Source of the DNA: Actinomycetota bacterium
Lineage (GTDB): Bacteria > Actinomycetota > Actinomycetes > Mycobacteriales > Micromonosporaceae
Length of the DNA stretch: 12,109 nucleotides
Assembly: GCA_005885115.1 (NCBI GenBank)
Contig: VAXX01000192.1
Span: 1-12,109, forward strand
Direction of reading: 5' to 3'
Position numbers and translations under genes: made by a program. Position 1 is the first letter of the stretch, and each line of letters begins with the position of its first letter. This document shows positions 7,832-12,109 of the stretch, one piece after another. The notes below the pieces were generated by a model. It ran no database searches and was not told where the DNA came from. It saw nothing but the letters and a program-made list of their open reading frames with translations.

Positions 7832-7865
7832 GCCGGGAGACTACCGGGCGGGGCAGACGCGCGGG
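7816..7865 (-). terminator. Strong stem-loop after the nitroreductase gene, overlapping the flippase start
   Basis: Perfect 14-bp inverted repeat: CCCGCGCGTCTGCC (7816-7829) pairs with GGCAGACGCGCGGG (7852-7865). After one mismatch the stem can extend by CGCC (7831-7834) with GGCG (7847-7850), leaving a 12-base loop. It begins 10 bases past the nitroreductase stop on the minus strand. There is no T-tract, which is common for actinobacterial terminators. It could instead hide the flippase start codon in the transcript. Confidence 0.6.
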
Positions 7866-7875
7866 GTACCTGTTG

Positions 7876-8490
7876 CTAGACGGTGGTGACGACCTCGTCG
7901 TGCGGCAGCCGGGGGAGCCGGTCGAACCAGGCGTCCGGCCCCGGGAGGCCGATGTTCACGACCAGCAGCGACCGGTACCGCCCGTCCGGGAAGAACTCGG
8001 CGTCCACGCCGGCCGCGTCGAACCCGATCATCGGCCCGGCCGCCAAGCCCGCCGCCCGGATACCGATGATGAAGTAGCCGATCTGCAGGCCGGCGTTGAA
8101 CCGCGCCGCGTGCTCGCGCATGGTCGGGTCCAGGAACCAGTCCCGGGCCTCCGGCTTGAATGGCACCAGCCGCGGCAGTTCATCGTGGAACTCGGTGTCC
8201 GCGGCCAGGATCGCCACCAGCGGCGCCTGCCGCGTCTTGGCCTGGTTCGACTCGGCCATGTGCGGGACCAGCCGGGCGCGGGCCTGCTCGCTGCGCACCA
8301 GCACGACGCGCAGCGGCTGGCAATTGATCGAGGTTGGGCCGAACTTGACGAGGTCGTAGATAGCCTCGATCTGCTCGTCGGTCACCGGCTCGTCGGTGAA
8401 GGTGTTGGCGGTGCGGGCCTGCCGGAACAGCAGGTCCTGGGCCTCCGGAGCGAGGGCGAGAGCGGTCCGGGTCACCGGCGCGGCGGTCAT
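7876..8490 (-). CDS. Nitroreductase family protein, RutE-like (malonic semialdehyde reductase type)
   Basis: A 204-residue FMN-dependent oxidoreductase. The ATG (complement of 8488-8490) is preceded by AGGAG at 8496-8500. RTANTFTDEPVTDEQI (27-42) and LVKFGPTSINCQP (47-59) are the FMN-phosphate and isoalloxazine contacts; GLAAGPMIGFDAAGVDAEFF (148-167) and the closing RLPRLPHDEVV match the RutE/HadB-like subgroup. This subgroup uses NAD(P)H to reduce nitro compounds, quinones or small aldehydes in the cytosol. No other pyrimidine-degradation (rut) genes are near, so that specific role is unsupported. A divergent MarR regulator and paired operators upstream suggest induction by a small toxic or redox-active molecule. 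Confidence 0.85.
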   Translation of the reverse strand: MTAAPVTRTALALAPEAQDLLFRQARTANTFTDEPVTDEQIEAIYDLVKFGPTSINCQPLRVVLVRSEQARARLVPHMAESNQAKTRQAPLVAILAADTEFHDELPRLVPFKPEARDWFLDPTMREHAARFNAGLQIGYFIIGIRAAGLAAGPMIGFDAAGVDAEFFPDGRYRSLLVVNIGLPGPDAWFDRLPRLPHDEVVTTV

Positions 8491-8506
8491 GGGTACTCCT
8501 CGAATA

Positions 8507-8520
8507 GTTCAAATTCGAAC
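8507..8520. promoter_or_regulatory. Putative MarR operator 1
   Basis: GTTCAAATTCGAAC, an imperfect palindrome (12 of 14 bases symmetric) of the form GTTC-NN-AT-NN-GAAC. It lies between the proposed nitroreductase -10 box and its ribosome site, so a bound repressor would block that gene. Confidence 0.65.
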
Positions 8521-8547
8521 ATTGCTCGGGGTACACGCTACCGCGAG

Positions 8548-8561
8548 GTTCCAATGTGAAC
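8548..8561. promoter_or_regulatory. Putative MarR operator 2
   Basis: GTTCCAATGTGAAC, same GTTC-NN-AT-NN-GAAC form as operator 1, with centres 41 bp apart (about four helical turns, so the same DNA face). It ends 16 bases before the regulator ATG and would allow autoregulation. Confidence 0.65.
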
Positions 8562-8577
8562 AACCGGCGGGGTTACC

Positions 8578-9027
8578 ATGGCTGACGTGGGTTCCGACCA
8601 GTGTCTGACCGAACGGGAGCGCGGGCTGTGGCTCGCCTTCATCGAGGCCAGTCACCTGATCGAGCGGCTCCTCGACCAGCGGTTGCGCACCGAGACGGGC
8701 CTCGCGTACGCACAGTACGAGGTCCTGCTGCGGCTGTCCCGTCTGACGTACCAGGTCACCCAGCTGGAGAAGGCCGGCCTGGTACACCGGCGCAACTGTC
8801 CCTCCGACGACCGGGGTGTCGTCGCCCACCTCACCGCGGCCGGGCAGCGGATGCTGGACAAGCTGGTCCCGATCCACGAGGCGGTCGTCCGCGAGTACCT
8901 GACCGGCACGCTGGGCCCCGCGCAGATGGACGCCCTGGCCAGCGTGATGTGCGCCACCCGCCGGCACCTGCGCGGGCAGGCGCCGGCCGACCCCTCGCCG
9001 GTATCCTGCCCGGGTGAGCCCGTCTAG
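8578..9027 (+). CDS. MarR-family transcriptional regulator lacking much of its helix-turn-helix
   Basis: 149 residues, in one open frame from ATG 8578 to TAG 9025-9027. LTERERGLWLAFIEASHLIERLLDQRL is the N-terminal dimerisation helix; GLAYAQYEVLLRLS is helix 2; LTYQVTQLEKAGLVHRRNCPSDDRGVVAHLT is the end of the recognition helix plus the winged hairpin (NCPSDDRG wing); the rest is C-terminal dimerisation helices. In the family, helix 2 is followed by a segment like EAPxxxLRMSELAxxxLxSRS before LTYQV. Here LLRLS joins RLTYQV directly (8737-8745), removing about 21-24 residues, namely helix 3 and the start of the recognition helix, in frame. Such a protein should bind DNA poorly. The intact version would repress the divergent nitroreductase and itself. 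Deletion may be an assembly artefact. Confidence 0.82.
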   Translation: MADVGSDQCLTERERGLWLAFIEASHLIERLLDQRLRTETGLAYAQYEVLLRLSRLTYQVTQLEKAGLVHRRNCPSDDRGVVAHLTAAGQRMLDKLVPIHEAVVREYLTGTLGPAQMDALASVMCATRRHLRGQAPADPSPVSCPGEPV

Positions 9028-9053
9028 TTGACATAATGCACATTATCGAGTCC
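9026..9053 (-). other. dif: dif-like XerC/XerD recombination site
   Basis: Read on the minus strand the 28 bases are an 11-base left arm GGACTCGATAA, a 6-base centre TGTGCA and an 11-base right arm TTATGTCAACT. From memory, E. coli dif has right (XerD) arm TTATGTTAAAT, matching at 9 of 11 positions, and the same inner ATAA/TTAT pairs flanking a TGT..A centre. The GATAATG...CATTATGTCAA pattern also agrees with what I recall of actinobacterial dif sites. It is an AT-rich island in very GC-rich DNA. If genuine, it marks the replication terminus or a Xer-dependent integration point. An AT-rich operator palindrome is the alternative. Confidence 0.68.
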
Positions 9054-10548
9054 CGGGTACCCGGACCGGGTCGGTCGGGCGCAGCCCCAGATCGCGGAAC
9101 AGTTCCAGTTGCAGCCGCCACGCCATCGCGTTCTTCATCCGCTGCGCGATGCCCGGAATCTGGTCGATCGCGTCGAGCATCACGGTGTACAGCTGGGACA
9201 CCGGAACCTCGGTCAGTCCGGCGGCGCGCTGCTGCCTGGCCCAGGTGAGCCAGTGCTTGTCGAAGGCGGCGTGGACATCCTTGTCCAGCAGGACCGTCTC
9301 GGCCTCCCCCCGGCGGTATCCGGGCGTGTCGCGCAGCGCCGACGTCGGGCCAACGTGCGCGGACTGGACGTCCCTGCCGGAGACTCCGTACTCGCCGCGC
9401 ACCTCGGTGGCCGCCTTGTGCGGCTGGGTCGCGAGGTCGGCGGTACCCGGCTGGCCCCGTGCGCCGATCAGCCCGGCGGCCCGGGCGTCGGCGGCGGCCT
9501 GCGCCGCGTCGGCCGGGGCCGGTTCCAGGTCGGCCGGGTCAAGGGTCAGCTCGTCGCTGATCTCCTGCCAGATCTCCTCGCCGCGGGGCGGCGGGCCGCC
9601 CGTCCCGTCCCCGCCACCGCTGGGCTGCGGGCCCGGCGGCGGGGACATCGGGACCGCGTAGGCCAGCGCGGCCTGCTGTAGTGCGCTGGGCGCCACCTCG
9701 GCGGCCGCTTCGACGGGCATGCGGATCAGTACGCCCTCGGTGGTCAGCGCCTCCACGTACCCGGTCGGCGGCGGCCCCTCGTACGGGCGCCCGGCGCTAC
9801 CGCCGATCGCCTTGCCGACCAGCGCGACGACCAGGCCCACGCCGCCCTCGGCGATGGCGTGCGACAGCGCCGCTCCGGCCCGGCGCAGCTCCTGGTCGGT
9901 CGTGGCGTGCACCGCGGTGCCGAGGTATGTGCCGAGGTCGCCGAACACCTCGAAGACCACCCGCCCGACGAAGATCGCGCTGATGGTCAGCGTCGCCAGG
10001 GCGATCCCGTCGGCCACCCAGCCGACCGGGGTCAGCTGGGCCGCCACGTACGCCGCGCCGAAGCCGGCCAGCATGGCCAGCGACTGCGGCGTGAACAGCC
10101 CGGCGACCTGGGCCACCACGTCCGGGGCGAGGTGCTCCTGGGCGTACTCCCACGCCTTGAGCAGCTTGTCCCCCTCGCTCATCGCCGCCACGTCCGGCCC
10201 GGCCGGTACCGGTGCCGGCGCGGCGGCCCGCAGCTGCGCCCGGGCCTGCTCGGACAGCGCACCCAGCGCGGCCTGCTGGTCCTCGGGGCTCATCCCGGCC
10301 AGCGCGTCCGCCGCACCCGGCCAGTCCTGCCCGGCGAGCGCGGCGTTGAACGCCGCCTGCCGCTCCGCACCCCGCACGAGCTGGCCGACGGCCTGGTTGC
10401 CGGCGTCCTCCTGGAGCCGCAGCAGCAGCGCCGGCACCGGCGCGACCGGCACCGGCGCGACCGACGGTGCCGGTCCGCCCGGGTCCATGTCCGGGCGGGC
10501 AGCCCTCGCCCTCGCCGCCATGCCGACGAGTATGCCGGGCGGGCGCAA
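9043..10548 (-). CDS. Putative contractile-injection-system-type effector with C-terminal nuclease-like domain
   Basis: 501 residues from a TTG (complement of 10546-10548) with GAGG five bases upstream; an ATG at 10521 (MAARARA, 492 residues) is the alternative but lacks a ribosome site. Layout: a disordered Pro/Val/Ala N-terminus; LLLRLQEDAGNQAVGQLV (41-58), a motif I know from actinobacterial DUF4157-type and extracellular contractile injection system cargo; a helical region; a hydrophobic section (about 152-250, with LTPVGWVADGIALATLTISAI) that could insert in membrane; a Pro/Gly-rich linker (300-323); and a C-terminal domain (about 375-501) with SAHVGPTSALRDTPGYRRG, TVLLDKDVHAAFDKHW and AIDQIPGIAQRMKNAMAWRL. 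His398, His426 and Asp430 resemble a His-Me-finger (HNH-like) nuclease, an inference. No neighbouring immunity gene is recognisable. The stop codon TAA lies in the dif-like site. Confidence 0.7.
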   Translation of the reverse strand: MRPPGILVGMAARARAARPDMDPGGPAPSVAPVPVAPVPALLLRLQEDAGNQAVGQLVRGAERQAAFNAALAGQDWPGAADALAGMSPEDQQAALGALSEQARAQLRAAAPAPVPAGPDVAAMSEGDKLLKAWEYAQEHLAPDVVAQVAGLFTPQSLAMLAGFGAAYVAAQLTPVGWVADGIALATLTISAIFVGRVVFEVFGDLGTYLGTAVHATTDQELRRAGAALSHAIAEGGVGLVVALVGKAIGGSAGRPYEGPPPTGYVEALTTEGVLIRMPVEAAAEVAPSALQQAALAYAVPMSPPPGPQPSGGGDGTGGPPPRGEEIWQEISDELTLDPADLEPAPADAAQAAADARAAGLIGARGQPGTADLATQPHKAATEVRGEYGVSGRDVQSAHVGPTSALRDTPGYRRGEAETVLLDKDVHAAFDKHWLTWARQQRAAGLTEVPVSQLYTVMLDAIDQIPGIAQRMKNAMAWRLQLELFRDLGLRPTDPVRVPGTR

Positions 10549-10598
10549 CTTCCCCTCGGCGGAACGCCGCGGCTGACGGGTGAGGCGAAGGAGTTCGG
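10549..10598. promoter_or_regulatory. Short divergent gap between effector and propeller genes
   Basis: 50 bases hold the ribosome sites of both divergent genes: GAGG (minus strand, five bases before the TTG at 10548) and AAGGAG at 10588-10593, five bases before the GTG at 10599. No clear -10/-35 boxes are seen. Confidence 0.5.
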
Positions 10599-12109
10599 GT
10601 GGAACGGAATCGATGGGCGCGGTTGACCGCGCTCGGTGCCGTGGTGGTCCTCGGCGTACTGGCGCCGCAGAGCGCTCACGCCGCGCCGAAGCCGGCGGCC
10701 AAGTACGACTGGTTGCAGTTCGCGTACGACCCCGGGAAGTCGGCCAACGACACCGCCGAGTCGACGGTGAACCTCGGCAACGTCAAGAACCTCAAGCAAC
10801 TGTTCAAGGTGGCCCTGACCGACGCTCCGGACGGCGCTCCCGTGTTCCTGCACGACGTGACCACGCCCAAGGGTGTCAAGGACGTCGTATACGTTCAGGG
10901 TGAGCACGGGCACCTGATCGCGCTGGACGGGCGTACCGGGGCCACGATCTGGTCGCACAGCTTCGGTCCCGGCGGCATCTCCAACTCCAGCCCGGCGATC
11001 GACCCGACCCGAAAGTTCATCTACCTCAACGCCAACGACGGCAAGGTGCACAAGGTCAACGTCGGTGACGGTACCGAGGTGACCACCGGCGGCTGGCCGG
11101 TGAGCACCGGCGCGGGCAAGAGCAGCTCGTCGGTCACCATCGCCACGGCGCGCAACGGCCACACCTACCTGTACGCCTCCAACCAGGGCCACGGCCGGGT
11201 CACCACGATCGACCTGGCCAACGCCAGCCGGCACGTGTTCGACCTGGCCTGCGCGAACCTGCCGGACACCGAGACGCCCAGTTGCAGCACCCGCGGGGCG
11301 AACCCGTGGGCGCGCGGCCCGGCGTACGACGCGAGCCTGGACCTGTTCTTCCAGATGGGCGGCACGAACAACGGGCCGAGCTTCGTCCCGGGCCAGGACT
11401 GGCGCAACAGCTGGGTGGCGCTGCCGGCGGACGGACACACCACGATGAAGGGCGGCAAGGGGTACCCGGCCGACAGCTACACCCCGAGCAACGTGACCTC
11501 GCTCATCAAGTCCGACCGGGACATCGGCAGCGGCGGCCTGCTGATCCTGCCGACCACGCTGTCCAAGAAGTTCCCGCACCTGGGGGTACAGCCGGGCAAG
11601 GACCGGGCGATTCGGCTGCTGAACCTGGCCAACCTGTCCGGCAAGGGCGCCCCCGGCAACACCGGCGGCGAGCTGCAACTGTTCCCGTTCGCGGCGATGA
11701 GCATGATGCGCGCGCAGGGTGCGGTGTGGACCGACCCGGCGACCGGCGCGGTGTGGGTGTTCGTCCCCGGTGAGAAGGGCATCGCCGGGTTCCAGGTGAC
11801 CGTCGACGCGGCCGGCAACCCGAAGCTGGTCCTCCAGTGGACGATCTTCAACGGCTGGACCTCGTCGGCGTTCGTCGCGGGCGGGGTACTGTTCGCGGCC
11901 AACGGGGCCGGCGAGCACACCCAGTCGTTGGCGCTGCACCAGGTACAGGCGATCAACCCGACCACCGGCAAGGTCGTGTGGACCGGCGCGATCGGGCTGC
12001 ACCACTGGTCCAGTCCGATCCTGGCCGACGGCGTGGTGTACATGCCCGACGGCAACTCCGGCGGCTTCGGCAGCGGTACCAGCGGGGACCTGATCGCCTG
12101 GTCGCTGAG
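10599..12109 (+). CDS. Secreted PQQ-binding-like beta-propeller protein (3' end outside window)
   Basis: Open from GTG 10599 to the window edge without a stop, 503 codons so far. The start is fixed by AAGGAG five bases upstream and a good Sec signal peptide: MERNRWARLT basic end, ALGAVVVLGVLAP core, and AHA-AP cleavage near residue 28. The mature part begins YDWLQFAYDPGKSANDTAES. Propeller blades of the PQQ-like type follow: VVYVQGEHGHLIALDGRTGATIWSH, KFIYLNANDGKVHKVNVGDG, TYLYASNQGHGRVTTIDL, GAVWVFVPGEKGIAGFQV, QVQAINPTTGKVVWTG and GVVYMPDGNSGG. The pattern 'becomes visible / a value of X / in Y for transport' is typical of extracytoplasmic propellers that bind ligands or other proteins; many lack PQQ and have no enzyme activity, so function is unknown. 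Two Cys (LACANLPDTETPSC) may form a disulfide. Probably nearly complete at the window end. Confidence 0.82.
   Translation, partial: MERNRWARLTALGAVVVLGVLAPQSAHAAPKPAAKYDWLQFAYDPGKSANDTAESTVNLGNVKNLKQLFKVALTDAPDGAPVFLHDVTTPKGVKDVVYVQGEHGHLIALDGRTGATIWSHSFGPGGISNSSPAIDPTRKFIYLNANDGKVHKVNVGDGTEVTTGGWPVSTGAGKSSSSVTIATARNGHTYLYASNQGHGRVTTIDLANASRHVFDLACANLPDTETPSCSTRGANPWARGPAYDASLDLFFQMGGTNNGPSFVPGQDWRNSWVALPADGHTTMKGGKGYPADSYTPSNVTSLIKSDRDIGSGGLLILPTTLSKKFPHLGVQPGKDRAIRLLNLANLSGKGAPGNTGGELQLFPFAAMSMMRAQGAVWTDPATGAVWVFVPGEKGIAGFQVTVDAAGNPKLVLQWTIFNGWTSSAFVAGGVLFAANGAGEHTQSLALHQVQAINPTTGKVVWTGAIGLHHWSSPILADGVVYMPDGNSGGFGSGTSGDLIAWSL

Larger units (their letters stand above)
8491..8577. promoter_or_regulatory. 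Divergent promoter region between nitroreductase and marR
   Basis: 87 bases containing two matching palindromes (8507-8520 and 8548-8561). On the minus strand TAGCGT (complement of 8535-8540) is a reasonable -10 box for the nitroreductase and lies between the two palindromes; a clear -35 box is not visible. On the + strand GGCGGGG (8566-8572) is a weak ribosome site for the regulator ATG at 8578. Confidence 0.55.

Noticed and set aside
9028..9033. TTGACA resembling a -35 promoter box right after the MarR stop.
   Set aside because: No -10 box at the right spacing and no gene downstream on that strand; the bases are part of the dif-like right arm.
10430..10480. Repeated GGCGCGACCGGCACC-like units at the start of the effector gene.
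   Set aside because: They encode a low-complexity Pro-Val-Ala stretch (PVAPVPVAPVPA); no sign of an independent repeat element.

Overview
The window is a stretch of very GC-rich actinomycete chromosome. Strong G/C preference at third codon positions, GTG and TTG starts, and the protein types point to a filamentous actinomycete; Micromonosporaceae is my best guess, from general resemblance only. Eleven protein genes fill almost all of it. No tRNA, rRNA, CRISPR array, insertion sequence or transposase is visible.

Layout. Bases 1-6403 carry a surface or exopolysaccharide locus. On the + strand are the end of a family 4 glycosyltransferase, a Gfo/Idh/MocA sugar-nucleotide dehydrogenase and a DegT/DnrJ/EryC1 sugar aminotransferase (an oxidise-then-transaminate pair making an amino sugar), then after a minus-strand GH10 xylanase come a Wzy/O-antigen-ligase-type membrane protein and a second glycosyltransferase. 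A Wzx-type flippase (6390-7831, minus) completes a Wzx/Wzy-like set. Next are a RutE-like nitroreductase (minus) and a divergent MarR-family regulator (plus); their 87-bp shared intergenic region holds two copies of the palindrome GTTC-NN-AT-NN-GAAC. At 9026-9053 lies a sequence closely resembling a chromosomal dif site (XerC/XerD recombination), in which two convergent genes end. Beyond it are a 501-residue putative effector (minus), with an N-terminal motif like actinobacterial contractile-injection-system cargo and a C-terminal nuclease-like domain, and a secreted beta-propeller protein running off the window.

The most striking observation is a shared defect. Four genes (aminotransferase, xylanase, flippase, MarR) are well conserved on both sides of one internal point but lack roughly 20-50 codons there; three are also thrown out of frame. 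In the aminotransferase the missing part is replaced by an exact 59-bp copy of the dehydrogenase gene 1.1 kb upstream. Everything else in these genes looks healthy. Four such lesions in about 7 kb suggest assembly or gap-closure errors more than natural gene decay, though only reads can decide. Functional statements for these four genes describe the inferred intact gene.

Most promising biology: the dif-like site with gene ends embedded in it, and the effector gene beside it.
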